A stretch of DNA of 30,824 nt, taken from NCBI GenBank assembly GCA_904063045.1, contig CAJFCJ010000135.1, positions 1 through 30,824 of the forward strand, given 5' to 3'. The DNA is from Dimorphilus gyrociliatus (Eukaryota > Annelida > Polychaeta > Dinophilidae). This document shows, one piece after another, positions 18,427-29,207 of this stretch. The first letter of the stretch is position 1, and every line of letters starts with the position of its first letter. The notes under the pieces are model-generated. The model had not been told where the DNA came from. It worked only from the letters and a program-made list of their open reading frames with translations, and did not search any database. Position numbers and translations under genes: made by a program.

Positions 18427-21400
18427 CTAATAAAGAGCTGTACCACTGTAAGAAACATTCATTTGTTGCTCTCCTCTAAAACTGTTTTTTAGTTTATCGT
18501 GGAAATCTATCCATCCCTGTTCTTGCAGTTTTGTCTGAAGCCTTGCTAAAAGCTGTTCTTCCCTCTCTACTAAATTATTGAAATGTTGAAGTTCCATCCA
18601 AATATAATTCCTAATTTCTGCTAAGATAGAGAAACGTTCCAAAAATGGTTCAGAAGGTTCTCCATAATTATTAGGGTATCTCAAAAGGCTTCCATCCCCA
18701 ATAACACTAATAAACAGTTTAAAAATATGTGTTTGATTCCCTTCACTTGCCATTTCTGAAAGAATTGCATCTGTAACCAAGTTAAATCTATATTGGCAAG
18801 GATTTATGATTTTAAACAGTTTGTTATCTTTTGCCATATTCAGAAAAATTTGTTCTCTATCATCAGTACTTCCTTGAAACTGTAAAATGTTAAGGCAATG
18901 TTCCGGAATTTCCCAAGTAAAAAGCAATGGCTTAACTGAATGAAAATTACTATTTTCATTTCTCCATCGTATGGTAAAGTTTGTTGGATTTAGTGATTCA
19001 ATAAATATTTTACCATCCCTAGTGCAAGACTCTACTGTAATTCTTCTCTCAATTTTCTCATTGACATTGACATTAAATTCTTTCATAAATGATTGTGGTA
19101 CAAAGCATGTATCGAATTGATTATTCTGAAAAAGTCAAATCATCATATCATTTCATATTCATATTTTAATAAACAATTTTTTCTTTACCTGAATTTGTGG
19201 TGAAATTCTTAAAATCAGCTTTTCTTCATCAGCTTTGTCACCATAAACATAGAACTTTATGACATTTTTTCCTTCCTTATTGACAATGATATATTCGCTG
19301 AAACCAGTAATAGGGATTTCTATAAAGCTAGTATCCCAAATCACATTTTCAACTTTTTGCAGACATTTATCATGTTTATGATAAACAAAAACACGTTTAG
19401 GGCTTGAAGACAGAAATGGAATCTTTAGAATGCAGTCTTTATTGAATTTTTGTCCATCTGGTTTACATATTAGATGTTTAATAAATATTTGACCATCACT
19501 TCCTTTTCTAATATTTTCCATATTAGGAATTGCTTCGCCATCTTTGTAGATTTTCTCTTGTAATGAAATCTCTACTGGAGAATTTGTTGCATTGTCAGGA
19601 ATACTTAGTTGAGCAAATGGACATTTTAAAGTAGTTGATATTCTATCATACCAACAATGAAAAGTAGGATTTTCAAGTAGATCTTTATTCAAATCGATAT
19701 TAATACTTTTAAAATTATCCACTGACGATTTCAATAGGTTTATTGATAGTTTTGATGAATCTTGTGAGCTGTCTGATCCGCTACTGCTGTACTTGGGAAT
19801 ATGAAATTTGTATTGAAACCTTTCCACTAATGATAGATCAAGGCGAGTTCTATCAATTGTGATTTCTTCCGTATCATATTCTTCATTAGATATTTGCCGA
19901 TTGATTGAAAAGACTAAGTTTTCAGCAGTACTCGGTACTTTAAAACTACGAATGGCTATGATGTTGGATAATTGCATATTTTCTGTACAAAGGCGAAACA
20001 TTAATTTCCCCTTAATAGAATCCTTTTCCTCAACAATTGATTCATTTGTAACAAATAAGAAGACTCTAATTTCACACCTGGTCTTTTTTAATGTAAATGT
20101 TTCTTTTGACTGGAAGAAGTGAATTATTGGGATAAGGTCAGTTGTGGATTGAAGTTTTATACCAATACCAATCATCTCGTGCAACTTGTCTTCAGTTTGA
20201 CAAGTGACAGTAATATTCTGACAGTTTTGTTGACATTCACTTTTGATGTCAACTGTTAGATTGTTTGTTGTTGATTTTAAATTTAAATTGTATAGGAAAA
20301 GTCCAGATGAATCTCGAAATATTCCAATATTTTTTGCTAAATTAATTTTCAGCGGAACTTTTAGAAGTTTTCCTGTTTGATTATCCATCTTGGAGGGTTG
20401 TACTTTTTCCGGAATAGTAGGTGATGCATTCTCTAAGAGGGCTTTAAAAAAGAATAATTATTGTATTATTAAGGTTGAGACTTGAAAAAAAGGACAAAAT
20501 GTAAGAAAGATAATGAAAAACAAAACTTATAGCTACATGATTAAGTACTATACTTTGATCAACAATATACAAATTTAATCTCTTTTACATAATCGGGCAC
20601 TCATCAAAGCATATATACAAGACATATGCTGAGAAAAATTATTGTACGGATGCGACAGAAAACGTCCACAAATCAGTGCTTTTACCCTAACCCTAACCCA
20701 GCCCTTAGCTGTGCCTAACCTTTTGCATTAGCCCTAACCCTTAGAAGAGACCCTCCTAAGTACAAATCAGTTGCTGTCTTCTTCTTCATGAAAACAGTAA
20801 CATTGAAAGAACCCCCTCACATTCATATTTGATTTCTATGTTTCCAGGTTCAGGTAAAATCAAATCTGTAAATATAACAGAGAATTTTCCAACAGTTTCA
20901 CTATTTTTTAAGCACTTTACCAATAGGCTCAATCCTTTCACGTTCAGATAAAGTAGGTGTATGCTCATCTGTAAATAAAACAGAGAATTTTTCAACAGTT
21001 TGCCTCTTATACAGTCACAGACAACATTTTTCATGTAATATCTTTTTTTTTGATCATTTTTTCCAATTTATATCCCTTTAACTAATCAAAATAGCTGTGT
21101 TTAATATAAAAAGAACATTGGAAATTCATTAGGGTTTCATAAGGAAGAAATGGAAATTTTGTTGAAAAAAGAGAGTAAGATTTTATTAATTAAGTATTTT
21201 CTGCATATAACCTATATTTTGTAGGAAAATGAAAATGGTTTTAAATGTTAAGGGTTAAAAAAGGTATGACACAATATTTTTTGTGTTAGGTTAGGGTTAG
21301 ACTGTATTTCAATTTTAACCTATCAAGCCTTCAGTCTGAGGTACATGTGCTAAAGTAAAAGAAAGAAGTATGTCATTGTTAAAAAATGAAAAAATAGAGG

Positions 21401-22257
21401 AATTAAATAACCTTCTCCACCTTCTTCCATCATTAAAGTTTCAGAACGTTTACACCTGAACAGATCTGTTAGTTTAACAAATATTCTTTATTATTATTCA
21501 ATTGCTGTTTTTAGTTCAATTCTAATAATTTACCTTTCCCTTTCCTATAACAGAAAATTAAAAGAGCCATAAAAGCCACAAAAAATATCACGAAAATTAC
21601 AATGGTTAAAGTTTGATAAAAGTTTGTTGCTGTTGAATTAAAAAGATGAAAAGGAGAGGAGTTAGGTTAAGGAACAGACAAGGGCTAGGTTAGGGTTAGG
21701 GTTAAACTGTGCATTTGGGGACATTTTCTGTTGTATCTGTAAGAATATATTCAACTTACATGATTCATTATTGCTGTTTCCCACTTGTAGGCATTTGTTT
21801 AAATCCATTCGATATCTGTAATTGCTTTTTGTACAACTGCACAAGGTGTCTTCCCTTGAATTTCCCTCTTTGAGGACAGTCTCAAATAATCCATTACAAA
21901 GTCGTCTATTTTATCAATTGAACAATAAAATCTATTTGTATTTACACAGCTTTGTTTTACAAACCTTTTGCTACATTTTTGAATTAGCCAGTAAGATTTA
22001 GATACTCCGTCAACAAAGATTCTACTTCCATTTTTGTCATTGAAATATCCTGGTTTACATTCTCTGCATAAATTGACAATACTGTTCTCGCAGCTTGATG
22101 GTTCAAAACCTACATCACAGACTATTTGTTGGCAATTTCCTATTGTTGTTGAATTGTGTTCTAAAAAATTGGCTGCTGCTGATTGAAGATGAATTATTAC
22201 TACATCTGTCCATAGTAAAACAATAGAGACTTTCCAATGTAATAAACTAGACATCAT
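18427..22257 (-). CDS. TNFR-like receptor with ZU5 and UPA-like cytoplasmic domains, paralogue 1
   Basis: Exons: 21,965-22,257, 21,760-21,905, 21,534-21,629, 19,189-20,441, 18,427-19,125; all phases agree, 828 aa. A signal peptide (MMSSLLHWKVSIVLLW) precedes a ten-cysteine ectodomain with TNFR-type features (CRECKPGYFND; EGNSREDTLCSC followed by NYRYRMD, close to the TNFR1 pattern). One membrane helix (about 152-173, FVIFFVAFMALLIFCY) ends in a basic stop-transfer. Residues 197-450 are a region conserved in paralogue 2 but not recognised. ZU5 lies at about 452-566 (FAQLSIPDNAT, ICKPDGQKF, ILKIPFLSSS, FSEYIIV) and an UPA-like part at about 570-750. In UNC5 a death domain follows; here there is a helical tail (EIRNYIWMELQ...) without a clear one. 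The role inferred is a plasma-membrane receptor signalling through ZU5-UPA. The apparent frameshift in the ectodomain is a 59-base phase-2 intron shared with paralogue 2. Introns 2 and 3 contain MITEs. Confidence 0.8.
20648..20790 (-). mobile_element. MITE in intron 3 of receptor paralogue 1
   Basis: Starts GGATGCGACAGAAAACGTCC and shows the family interior in reverse (ACCCTAACCCTAACCC, then AGCCCTAACCCTTAG, then TACAAATCAGTTGCTGTCTT). The far end is eroded. It lies in the 1,092-base intron between the membrane exon and the ZU5 exon. Confidence 0.7.
21660..21742 (+). mobile_element. MITE remnant in intron 2 of receptor paralogue 1
   Basis: Right half only: GGGCTAGGTTAGGGTTAGGG, then TTTGGGGACATTTTCTGTTG. 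The host intron is 130 bases; the matching intron in paralogue 2 is 54, a difference of about the size of this remnant. Confidence 0.7.
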
Positions 22258-22290
22258 ATTTTGGAAGGGAAGGAGGAATTACTGTTGCTA

Positions 22291-22366
22291 ATTATAACCA
22301 TTGAATTTTATGGTTATTTTTGAACGGAAGTGACAATTACTAAGATTCAATTCAGTGGTTATAATT
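22291..22366. promoter_or_regulatory. Inverted repeat with GGTTATAAT arms upstream of receptor paralogue 1
   Basis: ATTATAACCA-N2-GAATT on the left pairs with AATTCAGTGGTTATAAT on the right, about 35-110 bases upstream of the start codon (22,257). The proximal arm gives GGTTATAAT in the sense direction. Function is not shown. Confidence 0.4.
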
Positions 22367-22379
22367 CAATGTTAAGGGA

Positions 22380-22560
22380 GCATATATTGTACTTTGTTGT
22401 AAGATATGTATTGAATATTCTGAGCTTTTATCTCTAAGCAAGAGGTTAGAAAACTAAGCTAACAACTGTTAAATTCTAAGGGTTTATATACTTTCCCAAG
22501 AGTTTAACAGTTCACAATTTCAAAGTTTGAACAATGCAAAGTAACATTTTAACACAATTG
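22380..22560 (+). repeat. Divergent repeat R-like element upstream of receptor paralogue 1
   Basis: The order of blocks follows R: TGTACTTTGTTGTA, AGATATGTATTGA, then CTAACAACTGTTAA, then ACTTTCCCAAGAGTTTAACAG. Identity is low, so this is an old copy. It lies head to head with the gene. Confidence 0.45.
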
Positions 22561-23289
22561 AAAGTTCTAAAAATGGTTCCACCTTTAATTGATTTCATTC
22601 ATCCTGAGTAATTAGGTCAGATAAATTTAGATGGTCAGCTTCTTTGTAAGATGTAGCAATTTTGGTAACATTCAATTCAACCATTGAAAGTGAGAAATTG
22701 GAACTGGTCCAAAAGTCAACAATAGTTGAGTTTGACCTTTTGATACTCTTTAGCTGGCAACTAAATAAATGTTCTTAAGTGATTAAAGTAAGACTAATGT
22801 AGTTCTATAGTTGATGCTAAATTCGTTGCATTTGTTTTGCAAGAATTTTATATGCTCATGTGCGTACCTGCATTGCGGCATCCATGTATAATAGAATTGT
22901 GCTTATCCAGCGCACAATGCTATTGTTAAGTATTCATATAAAATAGTATTGAATTAAGTCTATGGTTTTCTAAAAGAGCATCTATATCGAACTGAAGTGC
23001 ACATATATTATCCTTATAAATATTATTTTATTCTATTGAAAGACAATTCAACTGCATCTTACAATAGAATTTTAGCTGTAAAAAGGTTATTCATAAATTT
23101 CAAAAAATAATCTCTTATAACTTTTTAATAACCATATTTCCTGGTTAAGAATAGTATAGTTCTTATCAGCTTATTGATTTTAAGATTGTTGTATTACACA
23201 AATCATTTTTTGTTTATTTTTATATATGGTAAATTCTAAAGGTGAACAGCTAAAAAAGTACTTTAAGCCTAGATGAAACTAATTTCTTT
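22561..23289. other. Intergenic region between the two receptor genes
   Basis: No exon, repeat or RNA gene was recognised. The 3' region of receptor paralogue 2 and the distal 5' region of paralogue 1 should both lie here. Confidence 0.5.
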
Positions 23290-26200
23290 TTAGTAAATAC
23301 TCTGATTTATGCTAGAATTTGTTGAATATGTTTGAGACAGATTGTCTTCAATGAAAGAAAGTTGAGTTGGCGTGCTATTTTTTCTCACCAATTCACATTC
23401 TCTCTCCAATAGACTTTGTAAAATAAAAAGTCTCTCCTCGACAAAATATCCATTTAACTCTTGAATAACACGTCTCTCTCTCATTTCTGAATTTTCAATA
23501 TTGCAACATTTCATCCAAATATAACTTCTAACTTCCTTTAAACAAATAACACGTCCCTGCCTTGAATTAGACACTTTTTTAGAATATGCCATTTTAAATG
23601 CATTTCCATTTGCAAAAATAGAAATGTATAGTTTAAAAATTTCTGCTTCAGAGCTATGATCTACCATTTTGTAAAGAGTACTATTAGTAATAATTTGGAA
23701 ATTATGGCCTCTTTTATTCCTGTGAGCAAAAGACTCAAGTGGTCTCTGCCATTTTAGTAATATTGTCTGACTATCTCCAGTACTTTCTTCAAATTTAATT
23801 GAAAGATTACACATAGCTGGTCTTTTATAAATTATCTTTGTAAAATGGGTTGGCATAATGGCATGGCAACCAGTATCATTTTGAACATTAATATTAAATA
23901 TTGTATTTTCGGATTCAATATCCTGTTCTTCAACTGAATGTGCAGGAAGTAATTTCAACTTTATTTCAATAGTCTTTTCAAAATTTATATTAAACTCTTT
24001 AAAAAAACATTCAGGAGAAATACACTTGCCAAATTGATTATTCTGAAGAAAAAAGAAAAAATGAAAAGCTATAATATTGATATTATTATTGAAATAAAAT
24101 ATATAAAATATTTACCGGATGTTGTGGAATTATTCTTAAAATTGCGCAATTATCATCAACTTTATCACCATAAACATAAAATTTCAGGCGATCTATGCTT
24201 TCTTCATTAACTATAATATATTCATTGAAGCTGTTCAATGAAATTTTTATATAAGTCTTATGCCATTCAGAAATTTCCACTTTCTCATATTTTCCCTTTT
24301 CCTTATGATATACGCAAATATTTTCTTTACTTGAAGACAGGAATGGAATTCTAAGTGAACACATCTTTCTAAACCTTTGTCCATCAGATCTACAAACTAT
24401 AGATTTAACAAACATTTGTTTCTTAGTCCTACATTGTCCTTTCAACTCTGCAATTTTGCAAATAGCTTTGTCGGTTGTCCAGATTTCATCTTTTAATGAA
24501 ATCTTTACAGGAGTTTCTGTTGCATTTTCAGGAAAACTTAATTCAGCGAAAGGACACTTTAAGACCATTGACATTCTATCATACCAACAATAAAAGGTAG
24601 GACTTTGAAAAAAATCCTTGTTCAGGTCAATGAAAATAGTTTCTAAAGTTTGCAATGAGGATTTTGGTTGTACCATAGACACATTTAAAGAGCCCAGTGA
24701 AGCGTATGAAATGTCAGAAGTAGACTCATCAATAGAAAATTCATAGTCAAAATTCAATGCTAAAGAGATATCCAGATGAGTTCTACAAAGAGTGATGCTA
24801 TTTACTTTTTCTTTTCCAGTAGATGTTTGCAGTTGGAGAGAAAAGTGTAAATTTTCCTCTTCTTTAGACAATTCAAATTGACGAATGACTATAACATTTG
24901 AAGTAGGCTTTTTCATTCTTTCTGTTAATAGTGTGAAAGTTAAGTGGCCATCAATGCAATTATCTGTTACAATGGCCTTTTTCCTTGTAACAAAAAGAAA
25001 AACTGGTATATCAACAAGAGTGTGTGTAAAAGTTATTGCTGGATTGTAAGCAAAGGAGCATTTAGTTTCGTAACCATTTCCAAATTTTTGAACTCGTACC
25101 CCAATACCAATTTTTTCCTTGAGCTTTCTATCATGTTTACCTATAAGAGTAATTAGTTGGGAATCTTGATTAAAGAGGCTTTTGATGTAAATTTTCAGCA
25201 TAACTGGATGAGAATACGAATTAAAATTATATAAAAAAATTCCAGACAAATGTTGAAATATTCCAATATTGTCTTTTAAATTTATTTCCAATGGATTATT
25301 GTTTTCTTCAAGCTTTGTTGTTGGACTGAATATGTTAGATGAAGAAAGCCTTTGTTCAATTGTAGGCGTAATGTGGGGATAGGATGTTGCTGTGTAGAAA
25401 GTAAAATTGGTGTGAAATCTAAACATAAAGATTTCGAGAAATAAACCTGTAATCTTATCTTTGTAGCTTAAGCTATTTGGCTCATAGTCCAAGTCCTAAA
25501 AAGAAATTTAGATATAGTTTAGAAGAGAAATAGTGTGGTTTTGCCTTTTTTGAACAGTGGAAAAGGGTTGAAATGTGATGTTTATCTATTGTTAGGAACA
25601 TTACCTTTTTTCTGATTTCAAGTCCAAGTTGAGCTAAAAAAAAAGATGTTTATGGTAGTTAATCATTGAATTATTTATCAATATTCAAAGTGAAACCTCG
25701 AGAAACTATTCCGCCAAAATGGAAATCTGAATATTTAACACTAAAGTTGCAAATATCTGAAATGAAAGCAATGAAAAACTGATGTTGAAAAGACCTCTTA
25801 AAACAGACAATGAACTCACCTTTCCACTTTCTGTTCTTGTAAATTAGGACCATAAATAAGATACAAGAAACACAAAAAGTAATAAAGAATATAATGAAAA
25901 TATACTGATAAACATCTGTTCATAGAAAATTCAAAATGTTAATGTTTAAAAAGGAGGATATTAACAAACTTTTTGAACTATCCTTTTTTGAACATTCTTC
26001 TCGATCCATTCTATAGATATAATTATTTTGTGAGCAGTGACATATAGTATTTCTCATGTAATTTCCTTCTTTTAAGACAACTTGGAATCTCCCGGAACAT
26101 TTTCGTCTAGTGTTTTTTTTTTTATTATTGTAAAAAATCATACTTGACTATTCAAATTTAATTTTTAAACCTTTTCCGACATCCTTTGGTAAGCCAGTAG

Positions 26201-26460
26201 GGATTTCCTTCATTTTTTATAAAAATTCTACTGCCTCGCTTATCGTTAAAGCTTCCGGGCTTACATTTTATGCAAGAGTCACCAGAATCATTTCCAATGC
26301 AAGGAGATGGCTCATAACCAATTTTGCAGACAATTTCTGTGCAGTTGTGATCAGTTTTGTTTTCCAGACGAAAATTTGTTGCTAATGGTAAATATCTTGT
26401 TGTAATCTGAACCATTAGGCCAAATAGGAGAAGAAGGTGATAAGCTGAGTGAGAAATCAT
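23290..26460 (-). CDS. TNFR-like receptor with ZU5 and UPA-like cytoplasmic domains, paralogue 2
   Basis: Exons: 26,171-26,460, 25,970-26,106, 25,820-25,915, 24,116-25,389, 23,290-24,042; phases agree, 849 aa. Start chosen at the ATG at 26,460, giving the signal peptide MISHSAYHLLLLFGLMV. The ectodomain has ten cysteines in the same order as paralogue 1 (CIKCKPGSFND; EGNYMRNTICHC). The membrane exon has the same length as in paralogue 1 (96 bases). The cytoplasmic part has the shared unrecognised region (NIGIFQHLSGIFLYNF), ZU5 (CPFAELSFPENAT, LRIPFLSSS, FNEYIIV) and an UPA-like part with the tail EVRSYIWM. An alternative model adds a 29-base microexon (25,605-25,633) and begins the ZU5 exon at 25,495, also in phase; I prefer the shorter form because it aligns with paralogue 1 (ITPTIEQ against ASPTIPE). 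Probably a tandem duplicate of its neighbour, old enough that only scattered residues are kept. Confidence 0.78.
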
Positions 26461-26535
26461 ATTTGAAAACACATTCAGTAATAATATAATATATAAAATT
26501 TATGGTAATATTTTATCATACTAACACAGAGCGCC

Positions 26536-26583
26536 ACCTTTAGTTTTTTTATTAAATAAAGTTATAATAAAAAAACTAAAGGT
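26536..26583. repeat. Hairpin, 19-bp perfect arms with a 10-base loop
   Basis: ACCTTTAGTTTTTTTATTA pairs with its inverse at 26,565-26,583. It lies about 75-125 bases upstream of the start of receptor paralogue 2 and is followed by GGTTATAAGC. It could be a tiny fold-back element or a cruciform in the promoter. Confidence 0.6.
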
Positions 26584-27168
26584 TATAAGCATTAACTAAG
26601 TATAATCTCTTTTTAGATTGCATTTAGTAAAGCTTTGGTTAAAAATAAAACTTCTTGGATATGTTCTTTAAAAATAGAATCAAAACTGAAAGGAAAAGTA
26701 GAGAATTTCCTATGGTTGTTCTAATTATCTTCCCCTTTGAATATCCATTGAAAGTACTAATAACTGTACACAAACATTCATCAGCTATACCCTACAATAG
26801 CTAAGTAGTATTGAACGAGTATTGTACTATGCAGATAGCAGTCATAGAGATAAGCAGGATACAGACTATCTACAGTGGTGAAAGAAATTTTTCGTTCTAT
26901 GGAATATTTTTTTGTAAGGGCTATTTTGAAGGGTAATCAATGGCCTTGTTTTAAAAAAATATTGACTAAAATGTAGGAAATTTTGTCTAGTTTTATGAAT
27001 AGTTTTCAGATACTCTTTACCTCTCCTAGTTTACAAATTTTTTGTATATTTTTGTGAGTATGTATAATTCCGTACAGAAATTTTTTGGAAAAGGCAAGCA
27101 AATTTTTCATACACCCCCTATATCTTATTTATTTAATAATTTTTTAATTAAACATACATTTAGAAATA
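26584..27168. other. No gene recognised; left flank of the Tc1 relic
   Basis: TACAGTGGTGAAAGAAAT at 26,871 resembles a Tc1/mariner end but no matching inverted end was found on the far side. Confidence 0.35.
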
Positions 27169-28160
27169 TTAGTAGTTTAGTTTCAAGCCATTTTGTTGAA
27201 TGCAAGTTAATCCTCGCTTTAACAGGGACTTATGAAGGATGATTAAATCCTTCTTCTGTTTTTTATTCAAAATTTCCAATTTTTGTTGAATACAGTACAA
27301 CAAATTATCCTTTTTAGTAAATTGGGGGCCGTCATATACAAGATTCTTCAACATGTGCCATGCATTCTCTATGGGGGAAAGGTCTGCGGAGTAAGCTGGC
27401 CAAGGTAATATTTTGCACCTTTCAGCCTTAAAATATTTTAGGATAATTTTGGCTTGTGGTAAGGAGCATTATCCTGTTGGAAGATGAAACTCTTCCCATA
27501 TCTTCTTTTCAGGAATGGCATGACCTCTTTTTTCAAAAAAACCAAGTATCATTCCTTTGTGCACTTTATTTTGATCCTGGAAATGTGCAAGAACCCATCT
27601 GGCCCTATACATCCCCAGATCATTACTCCTCCACCACCCAATGGATGCTTTGTTCTTAGATTTTCTGTTTCTGGGTTGAACTGCCATGTTTGGAAATTGT
27701 CTGGCCCGTCTAAGCTGAATCTACATTCATCAGATACAATTGTTTTGTTCAAGTCAAATTTATTTTCAAACCAGCCTCTACACATTTCTACTCGTCTTAG
27801 TCTATTTTTCTTCTTTAGTGGGGGATTTTGAGGGATTTTTTTAAATTTCCCTCCCATTTCTTTTAGGGCTTTCTGTATGGTGGTCTTTGATACCATTAAG
27901 TTGCACTTGGATGTCAACTTTGTACTTGTAACCCTTTGTTTCTCCTCTTTCATCTTATTAATCTCCCTCTTCATGATGGTTCTGTCTCTTTTCGAAAGGG
28001 AGCTTGGTCTCCCTACGCCTCTGCTTTTTTGGTATGATGGCTTCAGAATGTATTGAACAGAAGATTTTGGAATTTTCAATAATTCTGAAATCTCTCCATA
28101 GGATAATCCTTCTTCATGTTTTCTCTTGATTAACGCCTTAATTTCTTGACCATATGCCAT
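27169..28160 (-). pseudogene. Tc1-type DD34E transposase, broken by frameshifts
   Basis: Begins at the ATG at 28,160 (MAYGQEIKALIKRKHEE) with a paired-like helix-turn-helix (YGEISELLKIPKSSVQYIL), a GRPS-type linker (GVGRPSSLSKRDR) and a second HTH. The catalytic triad is visible in pieces: first Asp in VSDECRFSL, then GGGVMIWGC, second Asp in QDNAPYHK, Glu in SADLSPIENAW. After joining by eye, the second Asp and the Glu are about 34 residues apart, as in Tc1. At least three frame changes (near 27,560, 27,480 and 27,440) disrupt it, so it is inactive. The catalytic domain would have cut and pasted a TA-targeting element. Terminal inverted repeats were not found with confidence. Confidence 0.85.
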
Positions 28161-28835
28161 ATTCAAATTTTATTTTTGATACTGGCCTATTAATATTATG
28201 CAAAGTAAAGAGTTTATAGAATTGTGTCAAGAGAATTTCCAGACTCAAGTAATATACAGTCATTTTTTTTGGTCTTTTTCGTTTCTGTAAAGTCATCCAT
28301 TTTCTTCCGGTTAAAAATTTCCTAAACAATTTAACTCTGAATATGAAATTCTCATATATCTTTTAGGTTTAACACTTTTTATCTATGCAATTCAAAAAAA
28401 TAGGATTTTAAATACAGTCCGCGACAGAAATATCCATATATGAAAAAAAAATAATTTTTTGATAAAAGAGCTTTTTTTTAAATATTTGTTGAAGAATTTG
28501 TCTGAAATTGAAATTTGGTTTCAGTTTGCTTTAAAAAAATATTTTTATACTAAAAAAAAATTTTTTAATTGAATGTTTAATAATCTTAAAAAAGAACAGA
28601 AAAATAGTGTGCCAAAAATATCCATATATCATCAATTAACTAGTTTGGTTCCATTTTCTTGGTTACATTTCTATATTTTGTATTAATATAAGAGTTATTT
28701 TCCTATCCTGTCACCTTTGTTGGCAATATCTCATTCTTATAGATATTTGACTAAAACTTCTCACAGACTTTTATAGATCTTTTAACATTCTTCAATTTAC
28801 TTTTATGACAAACATAATTGCAGCTTTTTCTCAAA
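28161..28835. other. No gene recognised; possible mariner-like end
   Basis: TACAGTCCGCGACAGAAATA at 28,415 looks like a Tc1/mariner terminus, and ATATCCATATAT occurs at about 28,430 and again at about 28,618 in the same orientation. Boundaries are unclear. Confidence 0.3.
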
Positions 28836-28991
28836 ATGGTTAAGGAAAGGAAAATGTATCTTTACATTCTTTCATTGGTGAGTTTGTGGCATGTTCCCAC
28901 AGGCTCCTCCATGTATTGTATTTATAATGTAAGAATTTTTTCACAGGATTCATTTGTAGTTGGTAGAAGTTATTCAGAACTCAGATCTTAG
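28836..28991 (+). CDS. Possible small secreted peptide (51 aa)
   Basis: The frame starts MVKERKMYLYILSLVSLWH, a basic start followed by a hydrophobic core and a possible cleavage site near PTGSS, so it looks like a signal peptide. The remainder has one cysteine and ends with SYSELRS. There is also a GTAAGA donor within it, so it could instead be the first exon of a longer secreted or receptor gene. No homologue is recognised. Confidence 0.2.
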   Translation: MVKERKMYLYILSLVSLWHVPTGSSMYCIYNVRIFSQDSFVVGRSYSELRS

Positions 28992-29022
28992 TGTCTAGTT
29001 CAACTTTTGTTATAACCTAACA

Positions 29023-29041
29023 TAACCCTAACCCTAACCCT
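29023..29041. repeat. Short telomere-like run
   Basis: Three AACCCT units in a row, outside a recognisable MITE. Probably the remains of one, not a telomere. Confidence 0.5.
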
Positions 29042-29207
29042 ACAGAGGAAGGAACATAGAATCCGATTCTAGGTCTTCTTTTGATACATTTTTGACAGGC
29101 TATAACTTTGATAGTTATCTCATCCATCAACTCCTTGCATTGAGTTTCCATTTCCATTTCTTTATCTAATTCTTCTGATGTAGTTTCAGTCTCTTCTTCA
29201 GATGAAT

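Noticed and set aside
18294-18479. Plus-strand frame with signal-like start
   Set aside because: It reads through AACCCT repeats and the antisense end of receptor 1.
18427-18760. Classical death domain at the receptor C-terminus
   Set aside because: Only the entry motif resembles UNC5; the following residues do not give a convincing death-domain pattern by eye.
21799-21964. Frameshift in the receptor 1 ectodomain
   Set aside because: A phase-2 GT-AG intron of 59 bases restores the frame, and receptor 2 has an intron at the same codon.
26871-28425. Complete Tc1 element with inverted ends
   Set aside because: TACAGT-like ends at 26,871, 28,254 and 28,415 all point the same way; no matching inverted partner was found.
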